Source of the DNA: Achatina immaculata
Lineage: Eukaryota; Mollusca; Gastropoda; Stylommatophora; Achatinidae
DNA: 64,000 nt
NCBI GenBank assembly: GCA_009760885.1
Contig: CM019701.1
Coordinates: 20,514,630 to 20,578,629 of the forward strand
Reading direction: 5' to 3'
Made by a program: the position numbers and the translations under genes. A model generated the notes under the pieces. That model was not told the DNA's origin. It saw only the letters and a program-made list of their open reading frames with translations, and ran no database searches. This document shows positions 45,060 to 57,444 of this stretch, piece after piece (positions within the stretch are counted from its first letter, which is position 1; each line of letters begins with the position of its first letter).

Positions 45060-45872
45060 TTAAAATTACAGTAGGTACAATATTGTACTTACGTGAGACT
45101 TTTAATACACATTTTCATATAATAAGGATTTCTAATTAGAAATGTACGAGTTCTATGTCAGATGTCAGTTAACTGTCAGTTACAGGGTAAACACCAGTTC
45201 TCCAGATCCCGTGGGGCGGGGCAGGGATTTGAGAGATTAATGGTCACTTACCTAGAGCAGTTGCCTTGATGTGTGCATGCTGGATTTTTAATTTTGCCAC
45301 CTTCCCCCCCCCCCCCCCCCAATTAAAAAAAAACACTGACCCTACCGTGACTCGAACCCATGTCTCTCGGATAAAAATAGTTTTAAGCTGTGATTGCTCT
45401 AGAATGTTTTTTTAAACTGGCACAGTTGTAATTGTTTTTCACCTTGTACAATGTACTATCCGAAATACTGGTTTTGATAACATAAAATTCCGTGCTTTAT
45501 ACTTTGTTTTTAAAATGTAAAATTAAACATACTTTACAAACATCAGTGGCAATTAAATGTTCGTGTGAATTGTTATTTCTTACTTAGCTGCCACGAGATT
45601 TAATCTTTACAAAGTGCTGACATACTGAACCAAAGTCAAAAGTGACTGATTCTGCTGCCATGCAAATTGAGCACCATCAAAACCTACTAGCCCAATTATC
45701 TTCCACCTGGTTTCTCTGGTTGCTTTTTACTAAATTTGTGATAATATAAACTGGTTATAGTAATCGATGACATCCAAAACTTTCAGTTTTTCTCTTCTTT
45801 TATCTGTAATTTACCTGCAATTGCCGGTTAACGCAATCACTGGTTTTAAGTATTCTGTCAAAACCTAATCTT
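45060..45872. other. Probable intron or upstream region of the IQ gene
   Basis: No exon located. Contains a poly(C) run at about 45303-45321 followed by A-run, and on minus a B-box-like GGTTCGAGTC at about 45346-45355 without a matching A box, so no tRNA is called. Confidence 0.4.
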
Positions 45873-46146
45873 TTTTTCAGTATAGCCGAATGCTAATGTG
45901 AATATGAATAGTAGAACAGGCATAAACGGTAAAAACAGGAATATCTTCTTCTTCTTCGTTCGCACTTTCTGTCTATATCTGCAGTCCTGTCTCTTGGATA
46001 AATTTCACGAGACAGGACTGCAGATATAGACAGACAGTGCGAACGAAGAAGAAGAAGAAGAAGAAGATATTCCTGTTTTTACCGTTTATGCCTGTTCTAC
46101 AAGTCTACTATTCATATTCACATTAGCATTCGGCTATACTGAAAAA
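45873..46146. repeat. Long near-perfect inverted repeat (foldback element)
   Basis: The left arm 45873-45993 and right arm 46009-46146 are reverse complements around a loop of about 15 nt (TTGGATAAATTTCAC). Outermost matched sequence is TTTCAGTATAGCCGAATG. The innermost is GCAGTCCTGTCTC. The arms differ by an 8-nt indel (right arm has ACAAGTCT-type extra sequence near 46100) and by a few (GAA) units. Each arm carries CGAACGAAGAAGAAG, the same 3' tail motif as element F. It probably lies in an intron or upstream of the IQ gene. Confidence 0.85.
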
Positions 46147-46149
46147 ACA

Positions 46150-47046
46150 GGAATATGAAATTGATACTATAAATTGGCATTAGAAATGTAGTGTTAAATT
46201 TGTAAAATATTTCGTTTTACTTTTCTTAAACCATTATAGATATTTGTGTAACATAGTTTGTGAGGAAATAAACAATAAAATGTTAAAAGGCTTTTGCACA
46301 TCTAAGTATAAACATAGGTATGGTGATATATTTTGATCCCAGATCGCTTAAATTCTCTGTACAGGCAAGGCTTAAAAATAAAGATACTTTGAAGAATATA
46401 CTCAGACATCTGTTATAGGTAGTATAAATATAGTGTTTCTCAGTTTTGCATATTTTTTATTAGTAAGCGTTAGTTTGTAAGCAAGCGAAAATTTCATTTG
46501 ACTGGTTAGTTCAACTCTCTGGAGTACAGCAGGGGTTAAGGTGGTCTGAAATTAATTTTTATTAATCAGGAGCTAGAACAATTAGCTGACAGAGGAGATA
46601 TTTGAGTATCCACGCAATTCCCAAACGCCCTCAACTATTGCATTAATTGCTCCATTGAATTGTAAAAATTTGGCATGGAAACAGGGATTTTACCTTTACC
46701 TTTATTTACATATACTGCGGGCTAAGAAGTGTCTATGTGAGAAGAATTTGACATTCTACAGAGCTACTTCAAATAATTTTTCACACCTACTGACGCCTTT
46801 TCTGTATGTCTTGCGACCGCCACTGCAGACAGACTGAATAGTCTTCTTCTTGAGTCATGGAATATCTAGAAACTGTCATCACACTTTCACACGTATCACA
46901 GAAGTGCTTCAAATTTCTGCTATAAAACCTTTTAGACTTCTTCTTAAACACATACAGTGGTTTCTTGTCAGATCTAACTAAACCTGTGGATTTATGAAGA
47001 TTTCTACGAGTACACATTTAAATTACTATACTCACTACTCAGTAAT
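46150..47046. other. No gene recognised
   Basis: A minus frame at 46787-47017 (MCTRRNLHKSTGLV…, Lys/Arg/Ser-rich) could be a 5' exon of the IQ gene, but there is no homology or convincing donor. No call. Confidence 0.4.
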
Positions 47047-47056
47047 GATTACTATC

Positions 47057-47295
47057 TTATCTTATATATTATATCCTTCCCGTGCCGTTAAACGTCACAT
47101 AGGGCTCGCAAAGTAGTTCGCCAATTTTTCCTGTCTTCGGCGAGTCTTTCAACCTCATCAAGGGATTTTACGCCTGTTAATCTGGCCTCTCTTAATAATG
47201 TCCTCTTCAGAGTTTCACGCGGTCTGCCTCTTTTTCTTCGGCCTGTTGTGTTCCATTTGATAGCTTGTTTTGGGATTCTCTGATCATTTCTTCAG
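47057..47295 (-). pseudogene. LINE A 3' fragment with 10-bp TSD
   Basis: A 239-bp 5'-truncated insertion: TCTTATATATTATATCC tail, GTTAAACGTCACATAGGGCTCGC, TTCGGCGAGTC, GTTTCACGCGGTCTGCC. Direct repeats TGATTACTAT at 47047-47056 and 47296-47305. Confidence 0.9.
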
Positions 47296-47305
47296 TGATT
47301 ACTAT

Positions 47306-48640
47306 GGCAACTGTTTTTTTTATAGAAACTAATGTTTTGCGACTCATGCAGTTTTGAACCCGCGTGCATAAAATATTCTCAAAAGATTTTGTCTGAAAAT
47401 GTGCGTGGTAATGTCAAATTACAAAGCGTAATTTAAGTTCTCATAGATAAAAATATTAACATTCAAAGAAACTGGAGCAAACAAACTCATGCTGCGCTAT
47501 ATTTTTTTTTCAGCGCTACCATGGCACTGATAAGAAACTCAATAATTAAAGTATTTATTTTATTTTATTTATTTTATTTTATTTCATTTTTGGTCCCCTC
47601 AAGATAACGAAAAGAGTCGTATAGATGACGGCTATAAATCTAGATAAATGTTAATTCATTCTAGATAATTTTGGATAATTTTATTACAGTCCGCCCAAAA
47701 GAAAAAAAATTCAAGTAAATATTTCATAATTGGCCCTTTCCCAATGTGATTAAAAAAAGTATAGCAAATCGGCAATACTGGCTAAGACGTGTCGTCTCGT
47801 ATTCAGTTACAAGTGCATGCAACAAAATTATAATAATTTACACGACGCCCTCAGTGATGGGGAAACCTCACATGGGAGAAAAATCCCTAATGACTGTAAA
47901 ACTTGGTGATTTATTCAATCAATCTATTCAACCAATAGTGAAAAGAATATTGCCAGAATGACGAATTGAAAACCCACATCGACATTATAAGAAACGAAGT
48001 GAAACCTTCGAAATATATTCAGGTGGAAAGAACCTTTTTTTTTATTCCTGCATTCGATTCCACAGAAATGCAAAAGGTGATCAAATTATTTGAATCCATG
48101 TCAGTTGACACAGCTGACTTATTGAATAACCTCATACTCCGTTTTTTAAAAACAATCGGCAATAGATAGGTTAATACTTCCAATAGGTTAATACTTCCAA
48201 CCTGTAATGTTGACTTGCTGTTTTGTAATATTGACCAGTGTTGAAATAGCACATCATATCTAGACTATTGATTTGAACAGAAAAAAAAACAAACGAAGAG
48301 TTACAAAGAGTGATAGCAAATGAGGAGAGCACATTAAAAGCACATTATATTTTCTTGCATCCTTATTCAAACAGCTGAGATGGAGACTTCCTGAGAGTCT
48401 GGAAACATTAAAGAAGATATCTCTCCTAGCTGGAAACTACATGTTACAATCAATGAAAGACATCTCTTCAGTGTGTAAATGTTTTTTTAGGTGTATGTGA
48501 AAATTCAATTACTTAAGAATTAACTAGAATTAGTTTATTACAAACAAGATACATAGGTTTTGTAGAGCAGGTGAAGCAATATAGAGATGCCTACGGAGCT
48601 TTCAAGAACTTTGCAAATGCGGTATCTCAGTTCTAATATT
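47306..48640. other. No gene recognised; two unassigned frames
   Basis: Plus frames 47746-47961 and 47966-48169 are adjacent. The second has TFFFIPAFDSTEMQKVIKLFESMSVD and is amphipathic. I do not recognise them, and no splice sites or homology support a gene. A 17-nt tandem duplication (TAGGTTAATACTTCCAA twice) is at about 48168-48201, and TTTTATTTTATTT-type repeats at 47553-47590. Confidence 0.4.
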
Positions 48641-48642
48641 CA

Positions 48643-48867
48643 TTCATTCATTTGCATGTCCCTTGCGAATGCCCTTAAAAATCTTATTTTTGTAGTTATG
48701 TCTGTTTTTGTAGTTCTGTCTGTTCCTCTCCACAGATTCTTTAGTTATTTTACTTTCTGAAGAGCAACAGATGTCCTCGTTTTAATTTCCCTCATTGTGT
48801 CTCCATTATTAGTTAGTAGTGATCCAAGATATTCAAAACTCTCCACTTCTTCCAGTTTTTTCCTCAT

Positions 48868-48921
<54 letters not shown>

Positions 48922-49225
48922 CAGCTGCCTTGTTTGTTTTGTCAGCTGTCATCAATTTAGTTTTCTTCCCATTAAGATAGAGGTTTTGCTATTCGCTGCT
49001 CTTACGGACTGACATAATTTGTTTTTCCATTCCTTTTTGTGTTGTAGACAGTAATACTGTGTCATCAGCACATCTATCTCTGGTATTTCATAATCTCCAA
49101 TTGTTATGGTATCGTAATATTCTTCATGTACATCTTCTCTAACATTCTCATTATATTTTCAGTATACACGTTAAATAAGGAAGACAACAATATACATCCC
49201 TGACGGACCCCTTGTTTTATGTCAA
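48643..49225 (-). pseudogene. RTE fragment with internal deletion and (TA)n expansion
   Basis: Begins with the RTE 3' end (CATTTGCATGTCCCTTGCG), then jumps about 400 bp to the GCCCTTAAAAATCTTATTTTTG region. It continues to the motif B region (CTGACGGACCCCTTGTTTTATGTC). (TA)n at 48868-48919 replaces TGATACATATTTCAG of other copies. A short TAATATT repeat on both sides may be a TSD. Confidence 0.85.
48868..48919. repeat. (TA)n microsatellite inside RTE
   Basis: About 26 TA units within RTE coding sequence. It grew in place in the mobile element. Confidence 0.95.
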
Positions 49226-49239
49226 TAATATTACAACAC

Positions 49240-49935
49240 TCAAATGTTGACAAGGGATAACTTTTATCAGCATTAACTTTACCAAATCTAATCTGAAAAA
49301 TAAAATTAACTTAGAACATCTTCCTGCTATCTTAATGGTCAAATTCAGTTTATAAAGGCATGACATATTCTGCTGCGCTTAACTGCTTCTACTTAAGTTG
49401 TTAAAGATGTGGGGGCAACAACATGAGATGAAATTTCTGTATCATCTTAACAAATTCTGAATGTAACAATGTTGGTCTTCATATTTTGTAGTATATTAGA
49501 ATTTTCCATTAATTTCCATTCATATATATATTTGTTTATATTATATATACTGTATTATATATTATATACATTATATATTATTTTAAAAAATTTCTTAGAT
49601 AAGTTTTTGGACAAATCCTTCAGATATCTAGATAACTCTAAACATATTTTGGAGCAGTTCTAGATAATTTTGTTAGATAAAAGCTGGCAGCATCGGTTCA
49701 TGGATTAACCAGAACTGCCGGTTCTATTATTTTGACGTGTCGTATGATTTATTTTCCTGCTGCCCCTTACTGAAATGCAATATTCAGCTTCTGGAATAAA
49801 AGTGGAAATTTTGTCTTTCTAAAATTCTTAGCTGTTTTCAGTTTGGAACTATTTCTTTGTTATTCATCATGTACAAAATAGAAAGTAAGCTATTGTTACA
49901 TCTTTCAGCTGGTTAATTATTACAGTGCTCATTGC
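49240..49935. other. No gene recognised
   Basis: AT-rich. TATATATTATATA-type tracts at about 49527-49580. Confidence 0.5.
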
Positions 49936-49939
49936 TGCA

Positions 49940-50490
49940 ACTGTTAGTTCAAATACAAGTATCTTTTAGGACAACCGGCGACCAGGTGTAAATGTAGTTT
50001 CTTGGCGCAAGCGGACAAGATGATTTCGTTTGGCAGGCCGTAATCTGTAATTAGAGACTCGCATCCCCGCAATCTGGGCATTCCTATATGTGTTCCGCCT
50101 TCTGTTCCAATACCCATTGTGTGCGCCTGCAGGTGGTGCCAGTTACACACTATCAGTTCGCTAAACCACTTTGTTCGGTAAAAATGTCAACTTCCCATCT
50201 CCTCCCCCAACTCGATCATCCTCCTGATGTGATTGCTGTTATTCAGCCATGTCGTCCTCTATTTGCAGTCTGCCCAAAGCGGTTCTTGCAATTTTCTCCA
50301 TATCCATTCTTACGGTACCCTGAATTGACGCCATGCTTGCTAGCTTGTTGGCTTTCTCATTACCTTTGACTACCGCATGACCTGGGAAGTGGATCCACGT
50401 CAAGCTAGATAGCCGACAGTCTTCGAGAAGCTGGATCCATTCCCTGAGGAAGAAGTGTTTTTTGATTCTCCGCAACATATTTTCCGTGTG
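49940..50490 (-). pseudogene. I-like LINE, RNase H C-terminal region
   Basis: Minus translation gives WIHFPGHAVVKGNEKANKLAS, the RNase H core ending (compare WVPGHxGxxGNExADxLA), then a linker and THIGMPRLRGCESLITDYGLPNE. Frameshifts at about 50230. The RNase H N-terminal half is absent here and present on the other strand at 54722-54890. This belongs to a LINE family with a C-terminal RNase H (I-like). Confidence 0.7.
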
Positions 50491-50494
50491 ACAG

Positions 50495-50945
50495 ACCCGA
50501 TCGACCGTAATTTGATTACGTATTGATAGAAGATTTCACTAAACATTACTACATAATGAAGTATTACAAATACAGTAATCGTAATCAAAATTTTCCTTTT
50601 AAAAAATGATCACATCGTTTTAAAAAGCGTTTGTCGCTGAACAAGGCAGTAGAATGCTCTATTTCATAAATAATAACTAGAAACACCGAGACATTAATAC
50701 TGTTGTTGTTTCAGTGAAACAGATTTCTCTTACATTATACACTGAACCTCATCGAAACACATTCATCGTTTCTTATATAAATACATTTTTCTTTAAAAGT
50801 TTTAAAATAATTTCAAGCCAATTCTTTTTGTTTGTTTTGGTGTACTGTGGTGCTATCTCGCTTGTTTTTCACGCCGCAGAGGAACTGTGGTGTATTCATA
50901 AGAAGGCGCGCAATTTTGTTGCTGATGCTTTGTTTTATATCTGTT
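50495..50945. other. No gene recognised
   Basis: AT-rich. No supportable feature. Confidence 0.5.
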
Positions 50946-52951
50946 GCCTTGGCGACTGGCATTGGCTATCATGCTTTTCCACAATTCCCTGCTACGAGTG
51001 CTGACTATAAGCTGTGCTGGTGTTCTTTGTCAAGTGCCTTCTAGTTAATCCGTCCAGCATTTTCTCTCTCTCTCTGTCTACTTCGGTCTCTTACCTTCTA
51101 TCTTTGCTGTTGTCACAATGTATTCTTGCTTGCTTCGCCATTGAACGTGTCCTAAGAATCTGGATTGTCTTTTTCTAACTTTTGTTATTGTTTGTCTCGT
51201 CTATCCAGCCTCTCTCAGAACCTCCTCATTTGATTTCTTTGCTGTTCATGGTATTCGCGGGATTCTTCTAAGGAATTATATTTCAGTGGCTTCCAGTTGG
51301 GGTTATGCTTCATTAGTGACTGACAATGCCTCGCATCTGTAAAATAAAATTGGCTTGATGTAGCACTGGAGTACTCTTTTCCTCACTCCCAGTCACAGTG
51401 ATTTATTACACAGAATGCTATTTACTTTCTGAAACATTATTTTGACTTGCATTATTCTGTTCTTTATCTCAGTTAGACATCTTCCATCTGAAGTAAGGAG
51501 TGTCCCCAGATATCTAAACTTATCCAACGGTTTCAGCATTGTGCCGTTTACTGTTTACATTTAGGAATCACTTTTTTTGTTTGAGATGACCATAACGTCT
51601 GTTTTCTTCTTGTTCAGTGTAAAACCCCTGTTTCACTTTCTTTTACTTCTATGTTCAGCAGTTCTTGTTCTCTTTTACTCTTTGCTATTAATACTGTATC
51701 GTCTGCATATCTCAAGTTGTTTAAGTTGTATCCGCCCACTATTCTATTTTATATTCCAGGTAGTTCATCTATATGACGCATGATATTCTCACCGCATACG
51801 GAAAATAAATCAGGCGATAACACACATCGTTGGCTCACTTCCATTTGAATTTCTTGATATTTGGGAATTTCTTGTTCTACCTTTTTTTGCTGCTGACTGC
51901 TGCCAATAGATATTTTTAATAATTCTCAGGTCCTTTCTGTCTATGTTTAATTTTTCTAACATTTCCATTAATAAGCTGTACCTTACTTTGTCAAAGGCTT
52001 TGAAGTAATCTATAAAGCATAAATATAGAACAGTTTTATCTTCTATGGCTCTTTCTGAGGGCATTCTTAACATATATATTGCATTGGCTGTACCCTTCCC
52101 TTTGACAAATTCACATTGTTCTTCTGCAATCTCTGATTTTATTTTAGCTCGTACTCGCTGCATCGAAAATGCAGAACAGAAATTAGGAGTAGAATAGGCC
52201 AAGCAAAGTCTGCATTTCAGATAATGAGAAACATATTATGAAAACATCCTTATCAATAAATGTTAAAAAACAAGTCCTAAAATGCTATATTGAACATATC
52301 TTATTATATGGATGTGAATCATGGACAAAAGGCAGGTCTGCACAAAAATTACTGGAAACAGTAGAGATGTAGTTTATAATGTTTCGAATTCCCTGGACAG
52401 CAAAAACAACTAATGAAGAATGTAGAAGAAGAGCTGGAGAAACCAAAAAAAAAATGTTAAAAAAATAAGAGAGAAACAATGTACTTTCATAGGACATGGA
52501 ATGAGAAGATTGGGGATTGAAAATATTGTAACAGGAAAAAAGAGGGAAGAAGAGCCAGGGAAGAGCGAGAGAAATGGCACTGGACAGTCTGACAAGATGG
52601 CGTGAGAGGAGACCACCAACTGAGCTAATGGCCTGCATGAAGGATCGGGTGCTCTGAAGAAGCATAATAACCAAAGCCAGTCGGCACGGCACCTGATAAT
52701 GATGACTCGATGCATGATTATGCGAAACAGAATTTTGGTGATGTAACTCATAAGGCGGATCATTCTATGATCTTCATATTCTACTGCGCCTGGTTTCTTT
52801 GATATAGCGACAAATACTGATTTCATTAGATCATCCAGTTAGATCATCAATATATCCAGTTAGGTGGATGTCATTCAAAAGTTTAGATATTACTTTTATT
52901 CCATATTCCTCTAGTGCTTCCAATATTTCTTTGGTTATGTTGTCTGGACCT
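50946..52951 (-). pseudogene. LINE E (RTE-like), interrupted by a B2 insertion
   Basis: Two collinear minus-strand parts: 50946-52163 and 52716-52951. The upstream part gives LTGYIDDLMKSVFVAISKKPGAVEYEDHRMIRLMSYITKILFRIIMHRV. The downstream part continues RVRAKIKSEIAEEQCEFVKGKGTANAIYMLR, CFIDYFKAFDKVRYSLLMEMLEKLNID (motif A region) and later the RNNIDERRDR-type C-terminus. The B2 copy (52164-52704) splits it at MHRV. It is frameshifted beyond the motif A region. Confidence 0.8.
52164..52704 (+). pseudogene. B2 (RTE-like) 3' fragment inserted in LINE E
   Basis: Plus-strand 541-bp fragment similar to 22501-23083 (TAGAATAGGCCAAGCAAAG, AATTCCCTGGACAGCAAAAAC, GTCGGCACGGCA) with a degenerate (GAT)n tail (TGATAATGATG). 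Flanking repeats ACTCGCTGCAT (52153-52163) and ACTCGATGCAT (52705-52715) differ at one base. Confidence 0.85.
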
Positions 52952-53434
52952 TACATCTTACATCCTTCCCGAACGGATAAACGTCACATAGGGCCCGCAT
53001 GGTAGTTCACCAAGATTTCCTGTCTTCGGCGAGTTTTTCAATCTCATCAAGGGATATTATGCCAGCTGAATTGGCTTCTCTTAACAATGTCCTCTTTAGA
53101 GTTTCATGTGGTCGACCTTTTTTCTTCGGCCTGTTGTGTTCCATTTGATAGCTTGTTTGGGGATTCTCTGATTGTTTCTTCTCATCACATGACCGACATA
53201 TATCTATCTTCTTTTTCTGATCAACCATGAGACAGGTTGTTTGCTCATCTGTCTTATCTCTGCGTTGTTTTTTAATTCATTCCACTTTATACCGAGTATT
53301 TTCCTTAGGCATTTGTTTTCGAAAGAGTCTAATTTCTTGTCTATTTCTTTAGTTGTTTTCCAGCTTTCACATTAATAAATGAGGGTGGATATTAGATTTG
53401 AATTGAATAATCTTAACTTGGTTTTTGTGATAAA
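52952..53434 (-). pseudogene. LINE A 3' fragment
   Basis: Minus, 5'-truncated: CATCTTACATCCTTCCCG tail, AACGTCACATAGGGCC, TTCGGCGAG, then the RRW-type and ESWKTT remnants to GGTTTTTGTG at 53434. It directly abuts LINE E at 52951. No convincing TSD. Confidence 0.85.
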
Positions 53435-53639
53435 AGCTTAAATGGACCTAAATGGTCTTCAGTATAAATTCATTTGGTAAGTGATTGACTTTTTAAAATG
53501 GTTTTATATGCTCATAGTAAGCGTATTTTTTAAATACATCCTTTGCACGCAAGCCATACAATACCCTTCCTGTTGCAACATGGCGAATGACCGTTGATGA
53601 TTGTACCTTCGTTTGCGGCAGTGGAGCAATGATTTCAGA

Positions 53640-54898
53640 GAAAAGACGAAACCGAAATTGCGGCACTTGATCTTGAGGATGCATACAACAGAGTGGAGTA
53701 CACAATGCTATTGACACTTCTGATGGAGTTTGGGGCAGATACTATATTGGTTCGACGGATAGCTTCAATGCAGTTGAGGCGATCGATTGCCTTAAGATAA
53801 AGAACATGGATCTCACAGCCCAGAACCATTGCTACGGGGATGCCTCATGGGTCTCCCTTGAATCCTGTGCTACTCAATGAATATTCTACTGGCGTTTCTT
53901 TGTTATTTGAAAATGGTGTGGGGAGAACACTAGCTTACGCTGATAATATAATTGACATACAAGCATGGGAGAGAAATCAGCCGCAAGAATGCAGAGCAAG
54001 ATGAACCAAATAACAAGCTGGTGTGTGGATAACAATGCGATGATAAACCCAGAAAAAGCTAGCATTCTGTGGTGCTCATTAAATAACAGAATTGTAGGAT
54101 CTTAAATTCCGATTGTAAAGTGTCAAGGCCAAGATATTAAAAGAAAGGGATCACATTTGATCGTTCATTGTCCTTTGCACACCATGTGGACAATGTAATA
54201 CAAAAAGCCAGGATGCAATGGGGTGGTTAGGTTAATGGTAGCAGAGGGGTTTCCACAGAGCACTCTCTTCTTGCTGATGTATGCGCTGGTACTGTCATCA
54301 TTGGAGTATGGTCTTGGCCTGCTCATCCTGTCCAGTGCACAGCTGAATAAACTAGTGCGTGTATAGAACGAGGCAATGAGCGTGGTCTTGGGTTGCACCA
54401 GGGATACTCCGGTGGCAGCTATGAGCTTTCTGCTTGATTTGCTGAGTGTGAGGTCTAAATACAAGTATGATCAGGTAAAGCCATACATCAGGGTTGCTTG
54501 CATAAAGGATCATTCTCTCCAAAAGGAGTTGGGTTTGATAAAGGGAAAACGCATCAAACGAGGCAGATCCTGGATGGCTGAGGCGGAGGATACAATAAAG
54601 TCAATTTGCAATCTAGATGAGGTTCCTAAAGGTGATGACTGGTTGCGGGTACAGGGGCGACATCAGCTAACAAAGGTTATTATACAGAAGGGCTGTGAAC
54701 TGGGTACAAGGAGGAGTTGAACTTTGGATTCAAGATCTCACCCAGCATCACTGTTGGTCTTACGACACGGTAATATATACACATGGCTCAGTTACTTGGA
54801 ACAGCAGAAGTGGCTGGGGTTTTGTTGCCTACCGAAATGGAAGAGTAGTGGATGTAAAAGATCAGACACACTTCAGTAATGAATTGTAGATCATAAAA
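53640..54898 (+). pseudogene. I-like LINE reverse transcriptase plus RNase H N-terminus
   Basis: Plus strand with frame breaks. ALDLEDAYNRVEYTMLLTLL (RT motif A) and GMPHGSPLNPVLLNEYS (motif B) are followed by TLAYADNIIDIQ (motif C; YADD changed to YADN). Then ITSWCVDNNAMINPEKASILW, ERGNEAMSVVLGCTRDTPVAAM, LLSVRSKYKYDQVK, a linker, and RNase H start VIYTHGSVTWNSRSGWGFVAY with His where the first Asp is expected (DGS). It ends in a stop at 54887. This is a different class from LINE A/B2/C/E because of the RNase H. Inactive. Confidence 0.75.
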
Positions 54899-54899
54899 C

Positions 54900-56445
54900 A
54901 GCTGTATAATCTAATAAGCTGTATTCTTTACTTGCTGTTTGTATGTTTTTATCTCGACGGTACTTACACGCCTAAACTTAAACAAATGCAACAGACGTAC
55001 GCACTGTTAAGGTATCACAACTGATTAAAGCGAAATACCGACAGATTACATAATAAATGAGAGTGAAAATACGGACAAATAGCATTACAAATTGTAACCC
55101 AGCGAGGCAACCTATTCTGAGTAGCAAAACAGAAGGAAATATATAAGTAAAAGCTATTTCACCGCTAACAAATGAACATTTTCAGTCATAAACTTCTGTA
55201 TTTGAGGCACATAAAATAAATCTTTCTTGTACTCGGTGTCGGCAAACTCGCAAAATTATTTCGGGTTTTCTAGTACTAAAGTGAAAAAAAGACAAAACCT
55301 GTATATTTTGATGATAACCATTTCTGTGTCAAAACCACTCTGTGAACGATGTGCAAGGTACCGTACTATTTTATTTTCTAAATCAAACACATTTTTGATC
55401 ATTTTATTTTCTAAATCAAACACATTTTTTGACCATTTTAGTCAGATGTTGGGCTAAAATAACTGGTGTTTTCCCTGTTAAATCATCAAACTCTAGCAGG
55501 TGCATTTATCAAATCGTGCAAAAATATTCTAGTTAATACGGATACCCGCTTCAAACAATCTACTGAAGGCATATGCAGATATATTTACAACATTGGCACC
55601 ATACTGTACTTTATCAATCACATAAGTTGCAATTATATATTATCTATGATTTGATTTTGCTCTGTAACTGGAATAATTTGGATTATAAAGTTGCGAAATA
55701 AGTTCTGAATGGTAGTCACGTGACATAAAGCTCCCATGGTTTAACGGTGTGAAAAGGAAATAGAACTTTTGTAGATGTACGAGCAAGGTCACATCATTTT
55801 GGCAGTTAATTAAAAAAAAATACATCAGGAAATTACCTGCTTTTCCACATTTATATGCACCAAAAAAATCGTGCGTACATCGTCATTCTTCGGATCTTTT
55901 GTGACTGATCCATGTCTGGTGCATTTTAGCTGCGCGATTAGATCACAAATACGGAAACTTAGTGGTTACCCCCACCCCCCCCCAGTACGGTACAGACACG
56001 GACATAACCTTTACAATACTGACTGTCAATACTAAATATTAACTACGATACTGTGAATTCAAGTTTCACTTATCTGCTCAACATCCAAGTATATCTATAT
56101 TGAAAGCCAAAGAAGTTTCATAAGTTTATTACTGCAATGATTATTTTTAAAAAAACAGCAGCGAAATTAATGTTAACCCCAAAGAAAAAGAACGACATTA
56201 TGAACTTCACTGCTTACGTTCCATAAATATTTCTGACGAAGGAAAAGAAGAGGACTGAAACCCGAAGTCTACTTCTTCCACATTTGAGTTATCAATTAGA
56301 AATAAATATTTCGTGTGTAGGTTTCATAGATTCATAATTATGAAATGTGAGAGCGCAAAACGTTCATGCTTATAACATGTATGTAACTACATTTACGTAC
56401 ATCTCGTACTCTTCTGCATCTTTTGTGAAAATCCAAGTTAGAACA
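54900..56445. other. No gene recognised; short tandem duplication
   Basis: AT-rich. A 35-36-bp tandem duplicate (ATTTTATTTTCTAAATCAAACACATTTTTGACC-type unit, twice) lies at about 55367-55439. A 31-bp sequence at 56250-56280 (GAGGACTGAAACCCGAAG-) recurs inverted at 59671-59701. Confidence 0.5.
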
Positions 56446-57388
56446 GGGTGATTAAAAAGGTAACGGCAAATTGATCATATTCGACGAAAGAAACACTCCA
56501 GGAACATTAAACTTCCGTTCATGGAAAATACATTATTAGTAAAGATACTCGTATTTACATTGTCCGATAGATGGCGTGGTTCAATTAGGAATGGTGCCAT
56601 TTCCAACATGCGGCGCCCTTAGTTGTTTGCACTACTGAGGAGCAAAGGGCAGTCATTAGATTTTTGTGGTCGGAGGGAAATTCATTGAAGAATGCTGCAC
56701 CAGTAAGGTGATGCATGCGATAGCAAGAGAAAAGTGCATGAGTGGGTAGAAGCGTTTAAAATTGGGCGAACTTCAATCCGTAATGAGGAACGTTCCAGTC
56801 GTCCCAGCACTTCCGTTACTGATGAGAATGTGGGTCTCGCTGACGCCAATATTCGTGATAACTGGCGCACTTCTATAGAAGTTCTAGTCAAGGAATTGAA
56901 TGTTAATGTCGGATCCGCATAGTTATGGAGGTTCTCAAGTATTGCACGTTGTGTGCTCAAACAAGGTGATTCGCGTGCAGACTTTCACACCCTTCTTGGC
57001 ACAGTATTACGACGAAGGAGAAGAGTTTCTGGCGCATATCGTCACCTGGGAAGAAACATCGTCGTATCAATATGAGCCTGAAAGCAAAGGTAGTCTTCAG
57101 AATGGCGACACACTGCTTCTCCAGCAAAGAAGAAGTTCATGTCTCAACCATCCGCCCATAAGGTCCTGTTCATTTTTTTCTGAGATATGAATGGACCAGT
57201 TCTGGTGCACTACCAGCACGCTGAGAGTATGAAGGTTTGGGAGCAATAATGAGGTTAAGAAACCTGGCTGGGGGACAACTGAAAACCTTTTTTGATGGAA
57301 TAAAGAAATTGGTGAACCGGTGTGAGAAGTATATTGAAAACGAGGTTGATTATGTAGAAAAATGGTATTTGACATGTATTTCTGTCTG

Positions 57389-57444
<56 letters not shown>

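Noticed and set aside
45340..45360. B-box-like GGTTCGAGTC on the minus strand
   Set aside because: No A box or cloverleaf at the right distance, so no tRNA or tRNA-SINE can be supported.
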